Assembly: GCF_001457415.1 (NCBI RefSeq) | Contig: NZ_LN881724.1 | Location: 2,046,001-2,110,000, forward strand | DNA: 64,000 nt | From: Gorillibacterium timonense | Lineage (GTDB): Bacteria > Bacillota > Bacilli > Paenibacillales > NBRC-103111 | Direction: 5' to 3' | Part shown: in pieces, positions 44,751-53,535 of the stretch | Numbering within the stretch: position 1 is the first letter of the stretch | Layout of the letters: each line of letters opens with the position of its first letter | Position numbers and translations under genes: made by a program | The notes under the pieces: generated by a model | What the model was told of the DNA's origin: nothing | What the model saw: only the letters and a program-made list of their open reading frames with translations | Database searches by the model: none

Positions 44751-46280
44751 TTAACTGCCCGTCTGCAGCAGGCTATCGTACATCGCTTTGACTTCCTTCT
44801 TGTTGATCTTGCCGATGACATTGCGTGGAATGCTCGCGACGATGTGAATTTCCTTTGGCACCTTGCGGTCCTCTAATTGCGCGGCGCACCACCGGAACAG
44901 CTCCGCACTTGCCGCCTGACGACCCTCTTTCAAACAGACAAAAGCGACGATCCGCTGCCCAAGCTTACGGTCCTCAACGCCGAGTACCACGGCTTCGCTG
45001 ATGGCTTCGTGCCGCAGCAGAACCTCCTCGATGTCCGCTGGGTATGCGCGGCTGCCTCCCTGCGAGATCATGTCGTCGCTGCGGCTCAGCACATAAAATC
45101 GTCCTTCCGCATCCCGGTACCCAATGTCCTTCACACGCAGGCCGTTCGGAGTAAGCACCTCGCGGGTGGCCTGTTCCTGCTTGTAATAGCCATCCATGAG
45201 GTAATCACTCTGAATAAACAGCTCCCCGATCTCGTCAACCTCCGCTTCGGTTCCGTCTTCGCGGAGAATCTTGATCGAGCAGCCGTCGATCGGTTTGCCG
45301 ATCACCCAAGGCAGGTTGATCACTTCGTCATGCAACCCGAGAGTGACGCGGGCTACCGCTTCCGAGGCGCCATAAGCGTTATACACCTTAGCCTCTGGCG
45401 CACAACGAGCTGCTTCCTGATAGATGCCAATCGGATTGATCATGCCGCCGATCAAGATTCGCTTGAGCGAATGAAGGTCATAGGATTTAAGTCCGGGATA
45501 CTCGAGCATCTGCAGCAGCATGGTCCGTACGATATAGAACTGGTTCGCTCCGTGATCCTGAATGGCTTTCAGGAAGATCGCCGGGTGAAAGACGTTGTTC
45601 ATCAGGATGATCGCACCGCCCCGGCTGATCGCCATAAAGACATCTCCCGCAATGGGACTCGCCTGCGCGAGCGATCGGGGAAGAATCGTGCGGTCACCTT
45701 CTTGAAAATCCAAGCGTTCAGCAATGGCGCAAGCATTTCCGACCACGGCGCGATTGGAGAGAAGAATTCCTTTCGGCCGCGCAGTGGAACCTGACGTAAA
45801 GCAGATGCCGAAGGTGTCGGCCCCGAGCTCCGGAAGCGGCCGCGGAAGCTTGTCCGGCACTTCATGGACGCGGAAGGTTTCGTCCGCCTGTACTTCAAGA
45901 ACGACGCGGACATTGTGGGAGTCGGACCGATCCCTGATCGCTTCCCAGCCCTTCGTATCGGTGATCAGCAGTTCCACATCTGCGTAATCCAAGAGCTCGA
46001 TCAGTGCATCTCCCTTGAACTGATACGACAAGGAGACGAACACTTTCCCGCTTGCGTTCAGGCCCAGCATACTGATGAGAAAAGCGGGACAATTGGGGAG
46101 ATAAACGCCGCCCATCCGAAAGCTCCACTTCCCGATCAGCTCCGAGAAGCGAACCGCCTGTTCATAGATCTCTTCATAGCTGTAAGTTCGGTCGTTGTAG
46201 ATCAAGACCAGTTCTTGCCTGTATTTCCCGCAGCTCTCCACAAATAGCTCCCAGGGCGAATTCGCCTTCTTCATGTGCAA
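44751..46280 (-). CDS. AMP-binding acyl/aminoacyl-CoA or -carrier ligase (ANL family)
   Basis: The 509-residue adenylating enzyme has the ANL core motifs: GICFTSGSTARPKGILLSN (P-loop, A3), NAYGASEAV (A5), ELFIQSDYLMDGYY, RVKDIGYRDAEGRFYVLSRSDDMISQGGSRAYPADIEEVL (A7-A8) and RNVIGKINKKEV with the catalytic Lys (A10). Stand-alone ANL enzymes activate a carboxylate and hand it to CoA or a carrier protein. Two carrier proteins are encoded in the cluster. The acid cannot be predicted with confidence. Confidence 0.9.
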   Translation of the reverse strand: MHMKKANSPWELFVESCGKYRQELVLIYNDRTYSYEEIYEQAVRFSELIGKWSFRMGGVYLPNCPAFLISMLGLNASGKVFVSLSYQFKGDALIELLDYADVELLITDTKGWEAIRDRSDSHNVRVVLEVQADETFRVHEVPDKLPRPLPELGADTFGICFTSGSTARPKGILLSNRAVVGNACAIAERLDFQEGDRTILPRSLAQASPIAGDVFMAISRGGAIILMNNVFHPAIFLKAIQDHGANQFYIVRTMLLQMLEYPGLKSYDLHSLKRILIGGMINPIGIYQEAARCAPEAKVYNAYGASEAVARVTLGLHDEVINLPWVIGKPIDGCSIKILREDGTEAEVDEIGELFIQSDYLMDGYYKQEQATREVLTPNGLRVKDIGYRDAEGRFYVLSRSDDMISQGGSRAYPADIEEVLLRHEAISEAVVLGVEDRKLGQRIVAFVCLKEGRQAASAELFRWCAAQLEDRKVPKEIHIVASIPRNVIGKINKKEVKAMYDSLLQTGS

Positions 46281-46424
46281 ACTCCTCCTCTTGCGTTGTC
46301 ATCCTTCTCCGTAAGAATATGAAGCGTGAGCGCGGCGTCGATCCGCATGGAAACCGGATGTGGATACCTTCGTTGTGAGGTCGACAACGTACTAGGGAGT
46401 CCCCATTGGTATTGCTGCTGGTAA

Positions 46425-47567
46425 CTACGCCAGCGTCTCCAGCCAAGCGACCAGGCGCTCCTCCGCTTCCCGGGCCAGAACGAGCTGCTCCGCCATGTCC
46501 ACAAGAAGTTGAGGCTTGCCCGTCAAGCCAAACTTTAAGGCGAGATTGGCGACGATGTCATACCGCATGGAGGCTTCCTTGAGGCATTCTTCTGCGGACT
46601 CCTCCAACGACCAGCCAAACTCCGTCCGGGCAGCCGTTAGGAATGCGAGGAACCGTTTGCGTTGGCGGGCGACCGACTTCCATGCAGAATTGTAATAGAA
46701 CCGGAATTGATTCCGATCCTCCTGCTCGATCGGTTTTTCAAGCTTGGCATGGAGTGCCGTGATGAAAGCATCCAGCGCACGAAACCCGCAGACTTGACCG
46801 AGCACCTCTTCCTCCCCCCTCATTCTTCGGCAGCTTCCGAGCACCAGCTCCTTCGCGAGAAGCTCAGTCAACCGGAAGGACGGATGCAGATGGAGCTCCA
46901 TCCAGAGGTTCTCCATGGGGCGCACCGTGGTTCCGCTCACCGGATTAACCGTCACGCTCGGTGTAGTCCGCCCTGCGACAACTTCCTCTATCGGAAGGGT
47001 ACCGTCAAAATCACTGCTCGACATCGTATATTTGTCGAACAGGTAATACACGCCCTCTTCCAAGTCATAGCCGGTTATCACGACGGCATGGACGCCATGC
47101 TGCTGCTTGTAGGCGCGGTGATAACTGATTTCGTACAGATTGACAACGACGATCACCGCTTCCCCTTCGTCGATCAGCTGCTTCAGCCGATCATGAGCCA
47201 CTTGAGGATCCTCGTGCGTATACAGCCGGATTTGGAAATGCTCGGCATCAACCGCTGAGACGGCCTTCCCCTCTAGGTACGCGGACGTTGCTGGCAAATA
47301 ACCATAGGCCATCGAAGAGTTCAGCTCTTCTTCCGTGAAATAGAAGGTGGCCGAGGCATGGTTTAGAAAGTTCACTCCGATGTATTCGCTGTCCGGGTCA
47401 TACATGAACGACAGGTAATCCGCCAAAGCCAAGGCGGGATTGATTCCTTTGCGCTGCAGCAAAGCGCCGTAAGCGTTATAGAAGCAGTCGTTGACATAAG
47501 GCTCGTAATAGCGCGGAACATCCTCAAGCACTCGCCGCTTCGGAATCGCTTGGCCGCTCGCCTCCAT
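46425..47567 (-). CDS. BtrH-like N-terminal-domain protein (C39-like fold)
   Basis: The 380-residue protein has Cys28 in YVNDCFYNAYGALLQRKG, His160 in QHGVHAVVITGYD and Asp178 in YLFDKYTMS, a papain-type triad in the pattern of the butirosin biosynthesis protein H N-terminal domain. The start at 47567 directly follows the stop of the carrier protein gene at 47568, so the two are coupled. That favours a role acting on the acyl group held by that carrier protein. It resembles the shorter protein encoded at the other end of the cluster in its triad layout. Confidence 0.75.
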   Translation of the reverse strand: MEASGQAIPKRRVLEDVPRYYEPYVNDCFYNAYGALLQRKGINPALALADYLSFMYDPDSEYIGVNFLNHASATFYFTEEELNSSMAYGYLPATSAYLEGKAVSAVDAEHFQIRLYTHEDPQVAHDRLKQLIDEGEAVIVVVNLYEISYHRAYKQQHGVHAVVITGYDLEEGVYYLFDKYTMSSSDFDGTLPIEEVVAGRTTPSVTVNPVSGTTVRPMENLWMELHLHPSFRLTELLAKELVLGSCRRMRGEEEVLGQVCGFRALDAFITALHAKLEKPIEQEDRNQFRFYYNSAWKSVARQRKRFLAFLTAARTEFGWSLEESAEECLKEASMRYDIVANLALKFGLTGKPQLLVDMAEQLVLAREAEERLVAWLETLA

Positions 47568-47828
47568 TCAAGCCGCCTCCAGCTTCCCGCTGACATAAGT
47601 AGCGATAACGCCCGCCGTCGAGAAGAACTCATCGGTTAACGAACTGCTGTCGAAGAGAATGCCGAACGCCTCCTCGATCTCCACGAGCAGCTCCACCAGC
47701 ACCAGGGAATCCACACCGTAGGTCTCGCGCAGATTCGCATCAGGCCGGATGCCTTCCCCTCCAAGCGGTGCAAAACTCGCGATGATCTCGCATACCTGTT
47801 GTTCCACCTGTTCTTTGCTCATGGTCAT
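47568..47828 (-). CDS. Acyl carrier protein
   Basis: The 86-residue carrier protein has TYGVDSLVLVELLVEIEEAFG, in which the Ser of DSL receives the phosphopantetheine arm. I chose ATG 47828 (MTMSKEQVEQQV), 8 bases after AAGGAGG; the ATG six codons earlier contains the ribosome binding site. It abuts the BtrH-like gene with no gap. No ACP synthase or fatty acid genes are nearby, so it belongs to the specialised pathway. Confidence 0.9.
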   Translation of the reverse strand: MTMSKEQVEQQVCEIIASFAPLGGEGIRPDANLRETYGVDSLVLVELLVEIEEAFGILFDSSSLTDEFFSTAGVIATYVSGKLEAA

Positions 47829-47873
47829 GCGTTCTTCCTCCTTCATTCATGGTCAATCGTCATGGTCAAACGT

Positions 47874-49466
47874 CTATTTGTATCGCTTATTCGTTACGGT
47901 GATGCGTCCTTCCGTTTCAGGAGAGACCGTCCCCTTTTCCTTCAAGTAAGCTGCGAGCACGTCGCGCAGAAGTGCGCCCTTGCTGAGCCGCTTCGCATTC
48001 TCGAACTCGGTGAAGTTGTCGCCCCCGGTGACCAAATAGTCGTTCGTGGCTACCTTGTATTTCTTCTCCTTGTCGAGCGGCTGGTCGTTCATCGTGACGC
48101 TGACCAGCCGCTTGCCTGCCGGCTTGGAGCCGTCAAAGGTATAGGCAATCCCCGATACCTGCAGGAAGCCGCCGTTGCTGGAGCCGTAAGGCCAAGCCCG
48201 AAGCCCGCGCTCAATAGCCTCGTAGATCTTCTCCCCCTCCACTTCGACGGTCATCAAGGAGTTGACGAAGGGCAGCGGCTTGCCGACATCATAGAGCGTG
48301 ATGTCTCCCTTGCTTATGCTCTCGCGAATACCTCCTCCGTTCAGCAGCGCAAGGTCCGCCTTGCCCTCCTCGCGCATGGCGTCCGTGATCAGATTGGCGA
48401 GATTAGTTTCCTCCGTCCGGACATGTGTCCGCATTCCGTCCAGCTCGACTTTCGAATGACCGACAACCGCTTTGCCCTTCTCGAGAGCGATGGCATGGTA
48501 CTTCTCCGCGACGGCGGCAACGGCTTTGTCTTCCTTGGACACATCCTTGGATTGATGGATGGACCATTCGACATGCTTGACCTTGCCGTTCTTGAAGTAC
48601 AGCTCGGCCAAACCGACATGCGTGCTGTACGAACCGGCTTCAACGAGATAGGTGTCGCCGATCTTCTCCGCCTTCTTGTACAGCCAGTGGTGGTGGCCGC
48701 AGAGCACCAGGTCGATGCCGGGCACCTTGCTCACGAGCTCCTTGTCCAGATCGTCGCCCAAGTGAGAAACGAACACGATGGCGTTCACGCCTTGTTCCTG
48801 GAGCTCGGCTACAATCTTGCGGGCTTCCGCCTCCGGTTCAGTGAAGGAGACATCCGGTTCTCCGAACACGTTCATGTTCGACAGGGAATCCGGGACGGTC
48901 AGACCGAAGATGCCGATCTTGAGGCCCCCTTTTTCCTTGATGATATAGGAAGGAAACGCATGCTCCCCTTTGTAGAACGTATTGCCGGACAGAATGGGAT
49001 AGTTCAGCTCCTGCTTGATCTCCAGCATGCGCTTGAAGCCGAAATCGAAATCGTGGTTCCCGGCGACCATGGCATCATAGCCCATCATATTCGCCACTTC
49101 GACGATGCCCTTCGCTTCATCGACATTCGCTTCATTCGTACCGTGGAACATGTCTCCACTATCGAGAAACAGGGAATTCTTGTTTTTCGCGCGAAGCTCG
49201 TCGGCTACCCCCTTCATGAGGGGCATGCCCATTTCCACATTTACCTCGTCAAGGGTGTAGTAGCCTCCATTCACTTCGTTATAGACAATGTTTCCGTGGA
49301 TGTCCGCCGTGTTGATGACCGCTAGCTTGTCGTCATAAAAACCGGCCTTCAGCTTCCAGTCCTCAAGAGGTGCAAACCGATAGGTCAGATAGCCGATGAC
49401 TCCTAACAGCAATACCGTCAACACCAGAATCGGAGTGTAGGAGCGTTTGGTCGCCTTCGCGTTCAT
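47874..49466 (-). CDS. Membrane-anchored 5'-nucleotidase/metallophosphatase
   Basis: The product of about 530 residues from ATG 49466 has one N-terminal hydrophobic helix (about residues 9-29) followed by a metallophosphatase domain: NTADIHGN, DSGDMFHGT, AGNHDFDFG, VFVSHLGDD and VLCGHHHW. The C-terminal 5'-nucleotidase domain has LLNGGGIRESISKGDITLYDV, FLQVSGIAYTFD and VATNDYLVTGGDNFTEF. The enzyme should face outward, anchored to the membrane. In this cluster it may remove a phosphate from an exported inactive precursor (inference). An ATG at 49517 overlapping the upstream stop is an alternative start but has no ribosome binding site. Confidence 0.9.
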   Translation of the reverse strand: MNAKATKRSYTPILVLTVLLLGVIGYLTYRFAPLEDWKLKAGFYDDKLAVINTADIHGNIVYNEVNGGYYTLDEVNVEMGMPLMKGVADELRAKNKNSLFLDSGDMFHGTNEANVDEAKGIVEVANMMGYDAMVAGNHDFDFGFKRMLEIKQELNYPILSGNTFYKGEHAFPSYIIKEKGGLKIGIFGLTVPDSLSNMNVFGEPDVSFTEPEAEARKIVAELQEQGVNAIVFVSHLGDDLDKELVSKVPGIDLVLCGHHHWLYKKAEKIGDTYLVEAGSYSTHVGLAELYFKNGKVKHVEWSIHQSKDVSKEDKAVAAVAEKYHAIALEKGKAVVGHSKVELDGMRTHVRTEETNLANLITDAMREEGKADLALLNGGGIRESISKGDITLYDVGKPLPFVNSLMTVEVEGEKIYEAIERGLRAWPYGSSNGGFLQVSGIAYTFDGSKPAGKRLVSVTMNDQPLDKEKKYKVATNDYLVTGGDNFTEFENAKRLSKGALLRDVLAAYLKEKGTVSPETEGRITVTNKRYK

Positions 49467-49509
49467 GTACCAACCTGCCTTCCGCTTGATCGGGCATGAG
49501 CGCCCGTCC

Positions 49510-50343
49510 TCAGCCATACATGGAATTGCCTGTGCTCGTGTAGCTGCGGACCCCTCTGCGCCAAATCAGATACACCAGGATGAACATCAGGATTCCGACA
49601 ACCGGGGTCAGATAAAGGTAACCCTCCCAAAAAGGCGCGAAATCGCTTTTGCGCAGGAAATACTGAGCCGGAAAAAAATTAACGAATGAAAAAGGAACCG
49701 CAAAGATCAACAGCTTCTGAATGAAAACCGGATAGAAGGTGATCGGGTACCCCGCGATGCGCCGGGAATTGAAAAACAGCAAATTGCGCACGTTCTCCGT
49801 CTTGATCGCCCAGAAGCTGAAGCAGGCTGACAGTAAAAATAGAGATGCCTGAATCAAGGTGCCTCCGATGATCACGAGGACATAGTACAAGGCGTTCTTC
49901 CAGGTCCAATCGATACCGACCGAGAAGGCTGTGTTCATGAAAAGCAGTACACCGACGACCCCATGGCCGATTGTGGCGGAGAAATCGATGCGCGCCGCTA
50001 CGATCTGGAACATGAGCCCGACTGGCCGCGTCAGCAGGCGGTCAAACTCTCCGGAATGCACCATGCCGTCAAAATCCCGAATACCCGCGAACAAGAAGAC
50101 GAACAGGCTGTAGCTGAGGAAGAGAAAGCTGTAGAGAAACAGCAGCTCGTTCAAATCCCAGCCGCGGATGTGGAGGAACCTCAGAAGAATCAGCAGCATG
50201 ACGACCACGCTGATCATCTCCCGGCAAAAGATCGCGATGGCGATCAAGCTGCGGTTCAGCTTGTATTCCAGCACCAGCTTCATATTGAGCTGCGAATAGC
50301 GGAACAGCAGAGCCGCTTTTTCGGCCAGAGTATGCTTAGGCAC
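49510..50343 (-). CDS. ABC-2 type permease (DUF990-like)
   Basis: The 277-residue protein has about six hydrophobic helices and the family pattern FDRLLTRPVGLMFQIVA and SFWAIKTENVRNLLFF. It is one of two ABC-2 permeases of the same family encoded next to each other, followed upstream by their ATPase. The trio is an exporter and is the natural candidate for product export or self-protection. Confidence 0.88.
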   Translation of the reverse strand: MPKHTLAEKAALLFRYSQLNMKLVLEYKLNRSLIAIAIFCREMISVVVMLLILLRFLHIRGWDLNELLFLYSFLFLSYSLFVFLFAGIRDFDGMVHSGEFDRLLTRPVGLMFQIVAARIDFSATIGHGVVGVLLFMNTAFSVGIDWTWKNALYYVLVIIGGTLIQASLFLLSACFSFWAIKTENVRNLLFFNSRRIAGYPITFYPVFIQKLLIFAVPFSFVNFFPAQYFLRKSDFAPFWEGYLYLTPVVGILMFILVYLIWRRGVRSYTSTGNSMYG

Positions 50344-50346
50344 GGC

Positions 50347-51153
50347 TCATCCCCCCTGTACGCTCAGCTTGCGGGAAGCCCTATGCCACAGTACAATCCC
50401 GGCCAAGCCCAGAATCAATACCCAAGCCAGTTGTCGAAGCATGCCCGTCACAATTTCATCCTCGGGGATCATGCCGAGATAGATCTGGATCGGCGTGGAA
50501 TAGATCGAGGCAAACGGGGTGGCTTGGACGAAATCGGCGAGCCACTCCGGCATGAACCAAACGGGAATCAACGCGCCGGAGAAGATCAACACCGCCGCAT
50601 CCTTAATCGTGACGAGGCTGAACGTCCAGTAGAACCAGAAGGAGCTGATCCAGACGAGGAAGTTCAAGTTGTACAGCACCAGGAAGCCGAGCAAGGCGCT
50701 GACGGCGAAATAGAGTGCCATCTGCACGGAAAACGGCGGCAGCATTTGAAACAAAATGATCGACAACAGCAGAGCCGGGCTCAGTTGAAGCAAGAGACGG
50801 AAGACGAGCGTACCGAGCGTGTTAGAGAAGACGAACATCCGGAAGCTGATCGGCTTTAAGAGATCGGAGGAGATCAGTCCGCTTCGCACCTTCACCTCGA
50901 TAAAATATTCATCCATCACATACAGGGTCTGCAGCAGAAAGGAGAGCACAACGTATGTCGCCATCATCTTGAACTGCAGCCCTTCGAGAGCTCCCTCTTC
51001 TTCGTAAATTGCCCGCCATATCGAAATGTTGACGAAAATCATGACGATGGCGTTCAGCACCCCGGCGATATATTCGGCGCGGTAGACCAGGTTGTTCTGA
51101 AAGGACTTCTTAGCCAACTCCAGATAAGCTCGGCTCAATCCGGATCCCCCCAA
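50347..51153 (-). CDS. ABC-2 type permease (DUF990-like)
   Basis: The 268-residue permease has about six helices and VRSGLISSDLLKPISFRMFVFSN, matching the position of the equivalent loop in its neighbour. It overlaps the ATPase gene by 44 bases and ends 3 bases before the second permease gene, so all three are co-translated. The pair is probably a heterodimer. Confidence 0.88.
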   Translation of the reverse strand: MGGSGLSRAYLELAKKSFQNNLVYRAEYIAGVLNAIVMIFVNISIWRAIYEEEGALEGLQFKMMATYVVLSFLLQTLYVMDEYFIEVKVRSGLISSDLLKPISFRMFVFSNTLGTLVFRLLLQLSPALLLSIILFQMLPPFSVQMALYFAVSALLGFLVLYNLNFLVWISSFWFYWTFSLVTIKDAAVLIFSGALIPVWFMPEWLADFVQATPFASIYSTPIQIYLGMIPEDEIVTGMLRQLAWVLILGLAGIVLWHRASRKLSVQGG

Positions 51154-52120
51154 GGTAAATTTCCCGGATGAGCGCTTCGATGTCGGGCTCCTGCACCGTC
51201 AAATCCACGATGCTATAGCTCTGCGACAAGCGGTTGATCAGCTGGGAAACTTGAATTTCGTCCTTGCGGAACTTCAACCACAGCTTGCTGCCCTGCCGAT
51301 CCACGGTCTCAACCCCTGGATAACTTAACGGTTCCACCTTCTCGGCGAATTCCACAGCGAGGATTCGTTCCTTTCCGTATGCCGCTTTGATCGCGTCCAT
51401 GGAACCGTCATAGATCTTGCTTCCGTGATCGATGATGATCAGCCTTTTGCAGGTCTGTTCGATATCATCCATGTCATGCGTCGTGAAGAGCATCGTCGTC
51501 TGCTTCTCCCGATTCACGTAACGCAAGAACTCCCGGATCTTCTCCTTGGCGACCACGTCGAGCCCGATGGTCGGCTCGTCGAAGAAGATAATCTCTGGAT
51601 CGTGCAAGAGCGCCGCCGCAATATCCGCCCGCATCTTCTGCCCGAGGCTCAACTGCCGCACCGGAGTCTTGATAAAGTCCTGAAGCCCGAGCAGCTCGCT
51701 GAACATGTCCAAATTCCGCATGTACACCGGCTTCGGAATCTTGTAGATGTGCTTGAGTAACTCGTACGTATCGAGCACCGGCAGATCCCACCAGAGCTGG
51801 GTCTTCTGCCCGAAGACGACGCCCATGCGGGCCGCGATCCGCTTCCGTTCCTTTTCCGGGTTCATGCCGCATACTTCTATGCTTCCGGAGGTAGGAGACA
51901 GGATGCCGGTCAGCATCTTGACCGTCGTCGATTTGCCGGCGCCGTTCGGGCCGATGAAGCCGACCGTCTCTCCCTTCTCGATCGCGAAGCTGATACCGTC
52001 CACCGCGCGGACATGCTTGAATTCCGGTATCAGCAAGCTTTTGACCGCTCCTGCGATGCCTTTGGAGCGGACGCTAACGCGATATTCCTTCACCAGCTCC
52101 TGTATCTGAATAGCTGCCAT
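51110..52120 (-). CDS. ABC transporter ATPase
   Basis: The 336-residue ATPase has Walker A GFIGPNGAGKSTTVKML, Q-loop VVFGQKTQLWWDLPVLD, signature LSLGQKMRADIAAALL, Walker B IIFFDEPTIGLD and H-loop TTHDMDDIEQ. QKTQLWWDLP is characteristic of the ATPases that partner DUF990 permeases. The C-terminal 90 residues form the usual accessory domain. It powers the exporter encoded just downstream. Confidence 0.94.
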   Translation of the reverse strand: MAAIQIQELVKEYRVSVRSKGIAGAVKSLLIPEFKHVRAVDGISFAIEKGETVGFIGPNGAGKSTTVKMLTGILSPTSGSIEVCGMNPEKERKRIAARMGVVFGQKTQLWWDLPVLDTYELLKHIYKIPKPVYMRNLDMFSELLGLQDFIKTPVRQLSLGQKMRADIAAALLHDPEIIFFDEPTIGLDVVAKEKIREFLRYVNREKQTTMLFTTHDMDDIEQTCKRLIIIDHGSKIYDGSMDAIKAAYGKERILAVEFAEKVEPLSYPGVETVDRQGSKLWLKFRKDEIQVSQLINRLSQSYSIVDLTVQEPDIEALIREIYLGGIRIEPSLSGVG

Positions 52121-52124
52121 GCTC

Positions 52125-52391
52125 TCAACCGCCTCCCGTCGATAGAAGGGCCTGCTTGGTCTCCACGATCAACCGCAGCTTCTTGACCGTGTTCAGACTG
52201 TCCAGGAGAAGCTCTTCATCTTCAAACACAATGCCGAACTCTTCCTCCAGATTGACGACGATGTCCATACAATTGAGCGAGTCAAGGCCAAGAACCCCCA
52301 GCGGCTCATCGTCCGAACGGGTTTTGACATTTTGCGGCTCTACTCGGAATACCATCGCAACAATCTCACAGATTTTGTCTCGAATATCCAA
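52125..52391 (-). CDS. Acyl carrier protein
   Basis: A second carrier protein, 88 residues from TTG 52391, 11 bases after AAAGGAG. LGVLGLDSLNCMDIVVNLEEEFGIVF contains the phosphopantetheine Ser in DSL. The frame is open further upstream, and a GTG six codons earlier overlaps the ribosome binding site, so the exact start is uncertain. It is only distantly like the other carrier protein of the cluster, so each probably has its own partner enzymes. Confidence 0.85.
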   Translation of the reverse strand: MDIRDKICEIVAMVFRVEPQNVKTRSDDEPLGVLGLDSLNCMDIVVNLEEEFGIVFEDEELLLDSLNTVKKLRLIVETKQALLSTGGG

Positions 52392-52627
52392 ATTTCGCTT
52401 CACTCCTTTCCCGTTCCCCGATTTCTGCACGACTTTGCTACACGGTGCCGTTTCTTGTTGATGGTATAAAAATACCGCAATCTGCATGATTGCCCCAGAT
52501 GCCGACCGTCACCAACTCCCCATCCAACCTGCATGGCAAGATGGACAAAAAGAAGGACGCATTGCCAAACCTTCTGGCTTTGCGTCCTCTTCCATAATAT
52601 GGTATAGGTAATCAGACTCACTGCTCG

Positions 52628-53278
52628 TTACGCCCCGATATCATGCTCCACGGCAAAGATGGCGAGCTGGACTCGCGTTTTCAGATTCAGCTTTTTCAAG
52701 ATGGAGGAAATGGTGTTCTTGACCGTTCCTTCCGAAAGGTACAAGCTGCGGGCGATCTCACGGTTTTCCTTGCCCAGCTTGATCTCGCGGATGACCTCGG
52801 TCTCCCGCTTGGTCAGGGGGTATGTCACTTCTGGCTTGTCAAGTGAAGGTGAAGAGTCCGTTGTGCCGTTCAGGCTGCGAACGATGCTTTGCAGCGTATG
52901 TCCTTGGATGACGCTCAGCCCCATGGCGACGATTTTTACCGTCATGACGAGCTCCGTCGGATCGATCTCCCAGCAGACGCTCCCCGTTGCTCCCCGCTGT
53001 ATTCCCCAAGCGATCTTCTCCTCGTCGTGCGTATTCGACAACAGGATCGTCTTGGTATTCGGATGGGGCATCATGCGCCAATCCCGATCGCTTGTCATCC
53101 CTTCGGTGAGTTCGGCATTCATCAGCAGGATATCCGGTTTCTCCCTTTCGCACAAAAGGAATGCATTCTCAAGAGAAGCAGCCGCACCGATCACGCAGAG
53201 ATCCGTATCTTTTTCAAGAATCAATCGGATTCCTTCCCGCATTATCTTTCGGTTTTCCGCCAATACCACCTTGATCAT
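52628..53278 (-). CDS. NarL/LuxR-type regulator with degenerate receiver
   Basis: The 216-residue protein has a receiver-like N-terminal half and a LuxR helix-turn-helix (LTKRETEVIREIKLGKENREIARSLYLSEGTVKNTISSILKKLNL). The phosphoacceptor position is Asn54 (PDILLMNAEL), the acidic pocket reads AEN rather than ADD, and the conserved Lys region reads GATGSVCWEID without Lys. It therefore cannot be phosphorylated in the usual way. No kinase gene is adjacent. It is the first gene of the cluster and probably its pathway-specific regulator. Confidence 0.9.
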   Translation of the reverse strand: MIKVVLAENRKIMREGIRLILEKDTDLCVIGAAASLENAFLLCEREKPDILLMNAELTEGMTSDRDWRMMPHPNTKTILLSNTHDEEKIAWGIQRGATGSVCWEIDPTELVMTVKIVAMGLSVIQGHTLQSIVRSLNGTTDSSPSLDKPEVTYPLTKRETEVIREIKLGKENREIARSLYLSEGTVKNTISSILKKLNLKTRVQLAIFAVEHDIGA

Positions 53279-53535
53279 AATCCTTAGCCTCCCTGTTCAT
53301 TGAAATGGCTCCTGCTCAAACTCGGTTCGCACTCTCCGTTCCGCATCAGTTATACAACCATGCCTATTATGGTGGCTAGCGACTCTTACCTGGTTTTGCC
53401 CAAGGATTGGACATCCATCTCTATTATAGAGAAGAATGACATATATTGCCTTTTAGATAGATGATAAAAAGACAAGAAAACTGTCTTTCTTTCCATATGG
53501 GTTCATTTTCCATGCCATCGGACGACTAAGTAAAC
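53279..53535. other. Upstream region of the biosynthetic cluster
   Basis: No gene is seen here. On the minus strand a TATAAT (within the palindrome TCTCTATTATAGAGA near 53410) and a TATAAC near 53350 are candidate -10 elements, both without a good -35. GGGAGG precedes the regulator start. Binding sites for a pathway regulator would be expected here but none could be named. Confidence 0.4.

Noticed and set aside
49963-50859. Plus-strand open frame of 298 codons, rich in Gln, Glu and His
   Set aside because: It is antisense to both ABC-2 permeases; hydrophobic codons read backwards give this charged composition.
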